Shown: positions 10,910 to 24,784 of the stretch, one piece after another
How the letters are laid out: every line of letters starts with the position of its first letter
Numbering within the stretch: position 1 is the first letter of the stretch
Origin: Neelides folsomi
Lineage: Eukaryota > Arthropoda > Collembola > Neelipleona > Neelidae
NCBI GenBank assembly: GCA_034687125.1
Contig: JAQGBZ010000039.1
Span: 186,001 to 250,000, forward strand
Reading direction: 5' to 3'
DNA length: 64,000 nt
Made by a program: the position numbers and the translations under genes
The notes under the pieces: model-generated
Seen by the model: only the letters and a program-made list of their open reading frames with translations
Told to the model about the DNA's origin: nothing
Database searches by the model: none

Positions 10910-11394
10910 TTTAAGATTTTATCGTATAATGTTGGGTTTGTTTCTATTTATTTATTATTATTGTTATTTGTGTTGATTGAATGTAAATATAATTATTCTA
11001 CTGAAGTCTATAGTGTGATTTAAAAGTCTTATGATTTGTTTAATAATACCTTTTATTTAATTTAATAACTTATAGTTGAAATTGTAATGATTCTAAAAGC
11101 GTATCCTTTACGTATTCTATCATATGCACATTCATGAAGTCAATGTTAATGATTAATGATAGATTATTGGAATTAAATCTCTATTAAATATTATTTATTA
11201 CATTTTTAAAGGGATATTCTACACAAAATATTTAAACTGCGAGTATCTATTTTCATTTTATACATTGATTGATATATCGTATTTATAGTAGATTTAAATT
11301 ATTTCATTATTTGACTGATATTAAATATGAAATATGGTCTAATTGGAAGATCGAAAATCACAATTTACGGAAAGACAGAATAGAAAGTGTTGAA
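10910..11394. other. Intergenic between convergent genes
   Basis: AT-rich 3' flanks of the 8297-10909 gene and the V-ATPase subunit e gene, which converge here. I see no further feature. Confidence 0.6.
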
Positions 11395-11862
11395 TTATTT
11401 TGATTGGGCCCATTCTCTCTGAATGACGAGGGCCACATGTTCGCGAATGATCGGACCGATCAAAGGGTTCATCTGGGCCATGTAGCAGCAAAGCCAGCTA
11501 ATCAATTTTAAAGTCCATTTGTTATTTTGAGTTTATTTATTTATACTTATCGTATTGAGTGATGAAATTAAAGGATAAATTAAAATGTCAAACTTACAAA
11601 AGCCAACAGGTTGCTCCCGTCAGCATTAAGCACAATCTCGTAACTCTATAATGAAATTCATTGATGAATATTAAATTAAAATTATGAATAACTCCGTAAA
11701 TTGAAATCTATATTAATTAATACATTTTTGTTATATCAATCATTTTAATGTTCATTGTAATTACCCTTGATTTGGTCCTTTTGGAATGAAAAAAGGTAAC
11801 ACAATACCAATCGCTCCCCAAAATGCAGTGAACACAATGAGTGGGATCGCTGAAGCACCCAT
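11395..11862 (-). CDS. ATP6V0E: V-type proton ATPase subunit e (Vo, 9 kDa)
   Basis: Exons are 11862-11765, 11645-11598 and 11497-11395 on the minus strand, with phases 2 and 2, giving 82 residues, the usual size of this family. The protein has two membrane segments. The N-terminal one is [20 protein letters not shown], and the second is followed by the family hallmark [16 protein letters not shown]. The subunit is part of the membrane Vo sector of the proton pump that acidifies endomembrane compartments. The start ATG at 11860-11862 gives [11 protein letters not shown], as expected. An in-frame TAA ends the protein shortly after a REWAQSK tail. Confidence 0.93.
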
Positions 11863-12290
11863 TTTTAATTTATTTCAATATTCTAAATAACTATTTAATA
11901 TAATAAAAATGATACTGAATGGGAAATTAAATAATAATTAAACTAAACAGAAATTAACGAAAATTAAATGAGCCAACTCCCCTAATTTTGCAGATTTCCT
12001 ATAATTATCGAGTTTTAGTCAAAGGTCTCGATATATTTCTCTTATTGCTCCTAGTCTTGATGCGATTTTTAAAAGAACAAGAAATCGAAAGTCTTGAATG
12101 CATGATTCGATATCAGCAAGAAAGTAAAGGAAAAATTTTAAAAATTTTAATGCCAAAACGACAATAAATAGCGAGATTTGAACAACATTACAAAAATATT
12201 TTAATTGACACTTTCAATTGTTTCAATAATGCAAAATTATTTATGATGAATAAAAAATGTGCCCATAAAAACTGAAATTCCTTTTATATC
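11863..12290. other. Divergent intergenic spacer
   Basis: A 428-bp AT-rich spacer between the V-ATPase subunit e gene (minus) and the MSP-domain gene (plus). It presumably holds both promoters. I can identify no specific motif. Confidence 0.5.
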
Positions 12291-13867
12291 ATGGCTTCAG
12301 CCAGAAGCGGACGAGGGAGAATTCTCATTAAAGATGATTCTGGTATAAAATTTTTTGCAAAAAATATAGCTATATTTATAATTTTAATAATAAATGCAAC
12401 TTTTAAATATACCTTTAAATTAAATTATTTCTAGTTAATTTTATTTAAATGATTCAAGGTGACCAATGTGGGACACGAATTGAAGTTGAGTATTCCGACG
12501 AAGGAGCAAAGGCATTAGCGGAAGTTGGAACTCAAGTCGACTTTCTGTCACATTCTGCATCTAAACTCCAGACCACTACAAATATAACATGTGTGTTGGC
12601 CAAATAGCTTAAAATCTTAATTTTATAAATTGTTAACCAAATGTTATTTTAACTATCAGGTGTTGATAAAGGCTCTCATCCCATCCACCGAGAAGATAAA
12701 AGAAAAGGTCGCCCGCTCGCAAAAGTCTCCAAGAAGCTGCAGCTTCGAGAAGAAAGTGGTTCTTTCGGCATTGGGACAATTTGTGTCTTGAATATCTCTC
12801 CTCGTCCTATCCTTTTTAAAGTGTTTTATTGTTCAATAAATTCATTGATAATCTTATATCTTATTTCAAAATTTCTTAAAAATTATATATGAATACATTT
12901 AAACATAAACTTTTATAATATAGATGAAAACAACCGAGCCGACAAAGTTCCACGTTGTTCCTCCTATCGGGTCAATTGCTCCGAAAGGAGAAGCTCGAAT
13001 TGAAATTGAAATTCGGAAGAAGAAACGTTGTGAAGTTAGAGAAGATTCCTTTTTGGTGAAAGTCATTGAACTTCCTTATGAATTGGGTCATCCGGAAGGA
13101 TCATTTTCTCCTCCACATTGTCCCAAATCATCACCAAACTACTACGACTTTTCGTATTTGAATAAATACTTTGAAGTATAATACATTTATATAATTACTA
13201 TTTACCTAAATATTAAAACTCATTTAACTCGATTCTTTTTTACAATATTTTTTATTGGAGTTTTTCAATAAGAATGGATGGTTTCATAAATGATTTCATT
13301 AAAATACTAATTAAATTTTTTTATTAGCGACAAATTAAAGAACGTTCAAGTTTTGTTGAAAGTCACGAAGTAGAATGCTGCATGGAGAAAAGAAAAAAGG
13401 ACGTTTCAATTTCTACAGAAATTCCCATTTTCTCAAATTCAGCTATTCAATGTCAGCTTCCTGAAATTGTGGAAAGTAATCGAAAAGCAGAAAATTTCAG
13501 ATTTCAAGAATTTCACCGAACTAAACCGAAATATGGTGACCATGAACTCATTAGAAGATTCCGCCAAAATTCTGTTCGACAACGTCAAGAGGAAATCTTC
13601 GAGCCCACTATTAGCGAGTCAAGACATTCAACTACGAAGCTACCAGTAATGGAGAGGAACGAGTTTCCTGAAGACAATTCTCCTTTTGTTGGAACCAAAT
13701 GTGAACATTGCGAGGAAAATGAAGTGATGGTTGGGAGAAACCGAGTTATATTTATGTTTAACAAAGTGAGTTCTTCTGCTAGGCGGGTCACGGTTCTCCA
13801 ATTAATTCTTTGCCTCTGCTTTATAGGATTTTGTGTAATGACATTGAATTTATTTTCATCGTTGTAA
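12291..13867 (+). CDS. Tail-anchored MSP (VAP-like) domain protein
   Basis: Exons: 12291-12342, 12459-12590, 12660-12820, 12924-13175 and 13328-13867, all in phase, giving 378 residues. Residues about 88-165 resemble the Major Sperm Protein fold of VAP and MOSPD proteins: a strand CVLNISPRPILFKMKTTEP matches the family's 'N...R.vaFKvKTTaP' core, followed by KFHVVPPIGSIAPKGEARIE. The C-terminus has one hydrophobic segment (VLQLILCLCFIGFCVMTLNL) right before the stop, as in tail-anchored ER VAPs. Between them lies a long charged region with a CEHCEE motif. VAPs tether ER to other membranes through FFAT peptides; whether this divergent protein does so is inference. The N-terminal 80 residues are not recognised. 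The stop is 24 bp from the stop of the convergent neighbour. Confidence 0.75.
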
Positions 13868-13891
13868 AATGAAAAAAATTGAAATCAAATC

Positions 13892-15191
13892 TTAACTCAA
13901 TAAAAATAGTGTGTGGAATTCTCTTTTGGTTCCTATGTATCTTATACAGCTTTGACCTCCCTCAGTTTTTCCTGGTTCACATCTCGAACTCTCACTGGAT
14001 TTTACAGGTAAATATCCATCTTTGCATTTGCAAATTCCTTCTCTGCATTCAGATCCCGGAACGCATCTATCCTTTGGCTTCGGGTGTCGGTGTTGAGTAA
14101 AAAGGTCTACAGGACTTTTCAGGGGCTAAAGAAATAATATTTGTAAATGATAATTTACAACTAAACAATTCTATATAAGTTAAAAATTTATACATAGGTA
14201 TTTACTGCATTTACCTAAAATATTTTTACAAACTGTAATATTAGTATTTAGTAAATATTGTTAACAGTATTTGCTCAAATCATAATATAGGCAACACAAA
14301 GTTAAAATATTTAACAATTTACCAAGAGTTCCCGAATTATTTTGACATTTTTTGTCTTCTGTGATAATGGAATCACCTCCACACTTGCAAATTTGTTTAT
14401 CAAAGTCACAAGTTGCATTTTCTACACACGGTGGACGGATAAAAGGAAAGCAGGGTTCGTCCACAGAAATTGGATTGGGATGTTTCGAACAATAATTCCA
14501 TCTTAAATTGTCTTGTCTCAGAATTTGTAAGTAATTCTTTGGATTACTTTCAGTACCATCATTAAAATACAGATGATCGGGGCAAATGCAAGAAGAGGCC
14601 ATTACAAGCTTCTTCATGGTTTTTAACATAAATTCGTAGTTAAATGTTTTATCGTGCCAATCTTTCACAAAATTGTAATTGTGAATGTAAAGCATATCAT
14701 GGGTTGAACGTCCATACGGGTATAATTTTGTATTTATTTTGAGTCCCCCAGCACAATCACAATGAGAAATGTTACCCTCGGAACAATATAAGGCATGATA
14801 TAATACTGGAATACAAAGCAGTCGCATTTCCTCATATGTAGGGTGTAGGTTATTTGACTTTTTGCATTTTCCTCCTAACCAAGGATAGCAGACGAATTTA
14901 TATGCTACGTAAGGTTGATATTTATCCGCAGCATGTACAAAAACTGCTTGATTGGGTTCGCAAACGCAAATGGTTTCTTGTTGTAATCCAAAATATTCTT
15001 TAAGCACTTTCGGAGTTAAAATGCATTCTTGTCCAGCATCAAGTGAACATCTTTCAGAATCCATCGTTGGTTTTAATGGACATGGTTGGCTCATATTAAG
15101 TCCATATTTATTAGCGTTCGCTTCAGGCCAAACTTGTCAAAAAGATTAAACAGTGAATAACATATGATGGCTGCTTTGAAGTTATTTTCAT
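13892..15191 (-). CDS. Cysteine-rich secreted protein with EGF/EB-like C-terminus
   Basis: Main exon 15094 (or slightly upstream) to 14323, then 14106-13892, joined in phase through an acceptor CCTGTAG. The body has more than 20 Cys, including motifs such as CICPDHLYF, NATCDFDKQICKCGG and, in the last exon, CVPGSECREGICKCKDGY, which look like EGF/EB-type small disulfide modules. A likely signal peptide (starting MKITSKQPSYVIHCLIFLT at 15191) lies immediately upstream but is one base out of frame with the body, which is open from about 15133. A missing short intron or a single-base error would join them. The function is unknown; secretion is inferred from Cys content. It is convergent with the MSP gene. 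Confidence 0.65.
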
Positions 15192-15497
15192 TTTGAATTC
15201 ATCATTCGACAATAACGGCATATTTTCATCGTTTTATATTATTTATTTGTACTAATTGTAAATGGTGACCAATGTTATTTTGTTTAAATATAATTTATTA
15301 TTATACTAATTTCTAAACGCCAAATGCTATAGATTTATTAATTTTCCTTTATTGACATAAATTGCAGTAAGAATAGTACGTGCAGTAATAGTAAGTTTAG
15401 TAAGTGAAAATGTCCGAATTGGTGAGTTCGTGGTAAATACATAATATACATACATTAAGTAACATAATTATACATATCTTAATGTATGGTATATAAA
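15192..15497. other. Divergent intergenic spacer
   Basis: AT-rich spacer between the Cys-rich protein gene (minus) and the IMMP1L gene (plus). A short ATG-led segment at 15410 (MSEL then GTGAGT) could be an alternative 5' exon of the plus gene, but no acceptor joins it to 15498. Confidence 0.4.
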
Positions 15498-16390
15498 ATG
15501 GGATGGACAAAGAGATCTGGACGAATGTTTGGAAAATTCGGACTTGCATGGGTTTTTGGAATTTCAATTACTGAGTTTATTGGAGGCCCAGTTGTCGTAA
15601 GTTTAGCTTAAATCGACTATTATTATTATAACTTTATAAATCTGGTTAGCATTAACATTGTTCTTATTACATTTTATGAGTTTATATTGTACTTTTTGGC
15701 TTTAGTGTAAGGGGCCTAGCATGAGTCCTACAATTATCACACAGGTAATATTATTGTATGGCGATATTATCGATACACATTTAATTATAATATCAATTAA
15801 TTGCATTTGTCAGTTTCTAATGATAAAGTGCTAAAACAATTGAATGATATAACTTTTACCCATATACAATACTTAATACTAAATCTAACTTTTTAGGATA
15901 TCCTGTTAACTGAGGCCATAACTCCAAGATTCGGAGGAATTAAAAAGGGAGACATCGTCATATGCACTGATCCAATGTCATCAAAGTATGATACTTTCAT
16001 AGTTAAACATATTACATAACAAGATTTTAAATGTTGTTTGTTTTAGGAAACAATTTATATGCAAACGCATTCATGCTGTCGAAGGTGAAGAAGTTAATTA
16101 TGAAGGAACGATCATTAAAGTAAACAAACTCATTCAAATATCTATTTTATCATATTTTATGGATTGGATTAACTAATTTTCTAAATGGTTGGTCGAAGGT
16201 TCCAAAATCTCATTTTTGGATCGAAGGAGATAACAAGGCTGATTCCACAGATTCCAGAGTTTACGGTTCAATTCCACGGAAGCTAGTGAAGAAACGGTGC
16301 GTATGGAAAATATGGCCAAAATTTTGCCCGTTGGAAGATGTCAATAGAGAAACTATTGATTGGGCTCAATACTTTTCTTTAACCGATTAA
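15498..16390 (+). CDS. IMMP1L: Mitochondrial inner membrane protease subunit 1
   Basis: Exons: 15498-15596, 15706-15744, 15897-15985, 16047-16119 and 16199-16390, giving 163 residues, close to the usual ~166. This S26-family serine protease removes bipartite presequences on the intermembrane-space side of the inner membrane. Visible motifs are an N-terminal hydrophobic anchor (FGLAWVFGISITEFIGG), CKGPSMSPTI with the nucleophile Ser at about residue 38, FICKRIHAVEGEEV with the general-base Lys at about residue 82 (44 apart, as in yeast Imp1), and the signature VPKSHFWIEGDN...STDSRVYGSIP. Both catalytic residues are present. The TAA stop is at 16388-16390. Confidence 0.94.
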
Positions 16391-16718
16391 TATTATTAAG
16401 AGGATCGAAAGAATCAACTACAAATAAATTGCATAGCCCACGGTAAAAATTCCATTATGTATTATAATTATAATTTCTACACACTTATAGTTGTATTAAA
16501 AATCAAAATAAAATCATTGATGCAATGTATATTTTTATCATTATTAAAGTAATAAAGGAGTCTTTTCAGAGTGCAACAAAACAAGAAACCAATTTATTGG
16601 ACATTAAAAATCACATTTTTGAATAGGAATAGGAAAAAGTTTTTTTTATAATATCAAAATTTTTGGTGTGTCATGTTATAGATAACAATGAAGGCAGTTA
16701 AAGCCGTATTAATACAAT

Positions 16719-17241
16719 TTAATAAACGATTTTGTATCCATGTTGTTCAACAGGTTGGTAGGTGTGGGTCACCTTCACTCCTGAAGCATATGCGACTGGA
16801 GCTAAAACAAAAAATTAATTATTAAGCTATATAAAACTCAATTAAACAACACAATAATAAAAATTTAAAAATCATTAACAAATTCCATTAGCTCTTATGA
16901 AAAAAACATAAGTATCCAACCTGGAACGGCAACTGGAGCAGCAGCAACGGCAACTGGAGCTGAATAAGCAACTGGAGCTGCATGGACAACTGGAGCGGTG
17001 TGGACAACATGGGAAGAATGAACCAAGCCAGGATGGAAGAGCGGAGCTGCATGAGCCACAGCGACTGGTGCAACGGCATGGGTCGTTACAACGGCAGGAG
17101 CACTGATGAGCCCTCCGTAGGCAACCCCCAAAACGGCGACAAGAACAAGAACCTGAGGAAATTATGTAAGTTTAAGATCGATATTTTTCTTAGTAAAATC
17201 GTCGTCGAAGGATGAACTTTTAAGGAACTTACGAATTGCAT
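16719..17241 (-). CDS. Ala/Val/Pro-rich cuticle-type structural protein
   Basis: Three exons: 17241-17233 (only MQF), 17152-16921 and 16801-16719, phases 0 and 1, giving 107 residues. A signal peptide (MQFVLVLVAVLGVAYGG) is split by the first intron, a common arrangement in arthropod cuticular protein genes. The mature chain is low-complexity with repeated AAPV and HA(A/V)P units (for example VVHAAPVAYSAPVAVAAAPV) and ends with VEQHGYKIVY. No chitin-binding Rebers-Riddiford motif is visible, so it belongs with the Ala/Pro-rich low-complexity cuticle proteins. Extracellular, structural; assignment to a named subfamily is not possible. A TATA box lies 45 bp upstream of the ATG. Confidence 0.8.
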
Positions 17242-17285
17242 GATGATCGAATGGACGAATGTGGTGGATCCCCCGTTCCCTCGAC

Positions 17286-17293
17286 CTTTTATA
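17286..17293 (-). promoter_or_regulatory. TATA box of the cuticle-type gene
   Basis: The minus-strand sequence TATAAAAG lies about 45 bp upstream of the start codon at 17241, placing a start site near 17255-17262. A strong TATA box is typical of highly and stage-specifically expressed cuticle genes. Confidence 0.65.
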
Positions 17294-18776
17294 CAAATCA
17301 CCAGCGTGAGGAGTTTTTGCTTTGCCTATAGTGGGAGTATTTCCGTGTTATCTCTTAAAATTCATTACTCATCTTTGATTAAGCGTCTCTCACCTGCAAG
17401 GCCGCCTTCTTTTTGCTCCTCACCAAGTCCAAGACTCCATTATTGTATGTTTACATTACGTGGAATGTTATGTTCAATTTAAGACCACGTATAAAATTGG
17501 CATGCTTTCAGGTAATGTATTTCTATACATTTCTATACCATACATGGTTGATAAAATGTAACTTATCTTTATTGTGTTTTTTCCTCTTCTATTCTTTACA
17601 TAAATATAATGGGAAAAGAAGTATAAAAATATTCAATTTCAATGTATAATGACTTTAAGGTATTTAATTATATCCAAATTGGTAGCGGAAAGAGGAGTGG
17701 AAAAGTCTAGCCTTAATTTCTAATCCCCTCAAATTTTTTATCGCATTTCTCATTTTCGTCTCTTGCAAGTTGTTCGCAATTCCATTGTCTGTAAAACTCC
17801 AATAAAATTACTGAAAGCAACTTTTTTTATACATTATGAATATTTGATGTGAAACGGTTTAGGAGATGTCTCATGGGACGCCAAAATGAACAACTTGGAA
17901 ATCGTGACATTTATCATTTTGAAGACGAAAAGGTGAATTAATGACAATTCCAGGAATTAATTCCAATGCTTATCTTCGCCCTTGAACAGGGCTTGATTAA
18001 TTACATTTCACCCGTCCAATTTATTTTTTATTAAAATGGTTTCTTTTACCTAATTTTCCTTAAAAAGTGATTTTGTTAAACATACGTTAATCAGAAATAC
18101 ATCTACAATTAATTTCAAATTACATCGCATTATCTGATATATCTAAATAAAAATTGGAGAGATGATGGCTGGTTTTTCTTTACCAACGAAAGTGACTTTT
18201 TATTTACAGTCGGGTTCAGTAAATTGGGTTTTTTATCTTCGACAATTTACAATAAATAATAGGAAATTCACATTGTAAATTATAAAAATATTTAATTACA
18301 CTTATGCATACATACAATGTAAGACGATAAAATACAATAAAAAGGAAATGTTTCAAGGTCAATTTTTATCAAATAAAATAACTGTACAAATGTAATTTCA
18401 TTAAGTCATATTTATATTAATATTACAAATAGGTAAGTTTAAGTATATTTTACATGATACACAGAGGTGACAAGATTTTGTTAACTTCAAAGTTTTTTCA
18501 TTATATATGAACATTATAACTTTATATCAGTTTAAGGTAACATAATACATATTACTGTCCTCTTGTCTTAAAACAATTTTAAACTATTATAAATCACAAC
18601 AAACAACAACGGTTAAAATAAATATAATTTTGGAATTTCAGATAATACAGATTTAAAGCAAATATCTAATAGGTAAAAATAAACATTTCAAATAAAACAC
18701 TGATACGATATAATATTAATTTCAAACAATAGGAATAGATAGGGGGAAAATGAAAAGGTATTTTGAGTAAAAAAGT
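17294..18776. other. Intergenic
   Basis: About 1.5 kb, AT-rich, between the cuticle-type gene (whose promoter is at the left) and the 3' end of the PMP34 gene. Open frames around 17413-17649 have hydrophobic, random composition and no splice support. I see no RNA gene. Confidence 0.55.
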
Positions 18777-20461
18777 TTAAGCTTTCTTTTTCATCTGAAG
18801 CCCCATCAGTTTGAAGACAAATGCAGCAATCTTCTCATAAATTGTGAACATAAGAGCTGAAGTGAGAACCGTTTGAAGGATCTTTGCTTCCATCCCTTTG
18901 TACAATCCACCAAGACCTGACTTCCTTATAATGGCTTGAAAGATTTCAATCAAGTTCGCGTCTCTTCTTAATCCTTCCATTTTGTGACCATGCTATTAAA
19001 AAGTACACAGGATTTAATCATTTAACAATACTTCTTTAAATCTGAATATTTAAGAATTGCTCTCTTTGAAAATATTTTTACCCTCAATTTCGTCTGGACA
19101 ATTTGTAGAGGATAAGTCAAAACAGTTGCGACTGTTTTGGCGAATGCTCCAACAAGGAAATAAACAGCTGCTGAAAATTGCCTATCTCCATAAAGTTTAT
19201 TCAGTCTCCTTTTCACACCTTCGTAAGTCATGAACTGAATAGCTGGGTTGATAACGAGGAGCAGCGAAGGAAGCGTCCCAGCCCATAAACCCTGAATTCC
19301 ATCAACAGCGTAGATTTTCTTGAGTCCATCGATCAATCCACGATAGTTGGTAACATTTTGGCTACTTCCAGCAACGCCTTGCATCTTTATACGAGTGTTG
19401 ACGACCCATCTAAATTGCGTAATAATTAATTGATTGTGTGAAAAAAGGATTTAATTTGATATCGTTTAACAAATTAGTTTAAAATAAATTATATTTTTAT
19501 GTTATTACAAAGGCGTGGTTGTAAGGACATTAATTGCTCCAGCCAATGAACCAAGGCACAGGTCCCTAATGGCAGACGGAGAAACTTTCCCACTTGTTAT
19601 TGACTTTAATCCATGAAACGAGTAAAAATAAACAAAATTGGACACACAGACACTCTTCAAAACAGGAATTATTCCTCGATATAAAGTATCGCTAAATAAA
19701 TAAAATAAATAATATTAAATATTATAAATCCACTGAAATAATATGTAATACAATTTGGGCCATATGTAAGTAAACATTGGAATAATCTAGTTACTATAAG
19801 AATGACCATTTATAGCATCATGTTAAATAACAAGATTTGAATTGTGTTCAATTATTATTATTTCGAATTATTTAATTTGAAATTTTGTTATTTAACATAG
19901 AAATGATGCTATAAATTGTCATTCTTATAGCAACTAGATTGTTCCAATGTTTACTTACATATGGCCCAAATTGTATGTTTAAATGATTAGAATTCTCTTT
20001 CATAAACTTACTATCCTTCTTGTTCACAGAGCTCAATGAGAATTTTCCAAGTATTCTTTGCTTCTCGATTTTCTTCCACTGTAAATCCATTGATTTATTA
20101 ATTATAGAATAGCTTTATATTGAGTATTAAATATTGATAAATAATAAATATTATTAATTTAATAATATTAAAATTATAAAATCATATCAAATTCATCATA
20201 CATTGAAGCCGTGCTCTCACGGTGTCCAAAGGGTAAAATGTAGTCATCGCTGTTACACTGCCCTAAAAGAAAAAGATTAATTATGAAAATTACAATGATT
20301 GATATATTAATCTGTAGTATTTATGTAACACAAGTTGAGCAATATCAGCTTTAACACATTTAATTGGATTAAACATAATAATTAAAATATAAAAAAAAAC
20401 TTACAACGGATCCAGCCATTGCGTGAACGAGATTTTCGTAAGAAAACAAATCTTTACCCAT
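18777..20461 (-). CDS. SLC25A17: Peroxisomal membrane carrier PMP34 (SLC25A17)
   Basis: Six exons on the minus strand: 20461-20405, 20262-20202, 20078-20012, 19691-19509, 19409-19082 and 18992-18777, all in phase, giving 303 residues (human 307). Mitochondrial-carrier-fold signatures are visible: the first repeat YPLDTVRARLQ, a degenerate second one PLWVVNTRIKMQG, and a third YPLQIVQTKLR. The PMP34-specific segment LYRGIIPVLKSVCVSNFVYF follows an LCEQEGYDT stretch. The family member exchanges CoA, FAD and NAD-type nucleotides across the peroxisomal membrane. The C-terminus is basic (MKKKA). Intron 19692-20011 is mostly occupied by a foldback MITE. The gene is divergent from LONP1. Confidence 0.95.
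19751..19973. mobile_element. Foldback MITE with TA target-site duplication
   Basis: Two arms of about 90 nt (19751-19838 and 19880-19973) are reverse complements with four mismatches and one 5-nt indel, around a ~41-nt AT-rich centre. Both ends begin CAATTTGGGCCATATGTAAG outward-in and are flanked by TA on each side, as for Tc1/mariner-type MITEs. The 223-bp element has no coding capacity. It lies in the 320-nt third intron of PMP34. Confidence 0.85.
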
Positions 20462-20830
20462 TTTGTTCAATCTCTTTAATTCTCACGATTAAAAAATAGT
20501 CTAACCTTTTAAAATGGTAAAGAATGACAAAGCCGGCAAGTGTGAATTGCCTAATAATTAAGTAATTACAATTAGCCAAGCTGAAGGACTGACTAGATAC
20601 ACGCAGTCTATAAAAGTTTGGAATGGGAAGTTGAAGGCTATACCCAGCGAATTCTCCGCGGAATTTTATATGTTTTCATCTCCTCTCCTCGTTCAAAACT
20701 CATGTATTTATTTCATGTGTTTTCCTTCCCATATAAAACTAAAAAGATTAATTGCATCATCATTTGTCTAATTGATTTGTTAAATGATTGTCGAAAGTGA
20801 ACTGTAAAATTATAGCTGTTATTAATTAAA
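20462..20830. promoter_or_regulatory. Bidirectional promoter region PMP34/LONP1
   Basis: A 369-bp spacer separates the start codons of the divergent PMP34 (minus) and mitochondrial Lon (plus) genes. No consensus TATA box stands out for either. A shared promoter is inferred from the short spacing. Confidence 0.5.
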
Positions 20831-24784
<3,954 letters not shown>

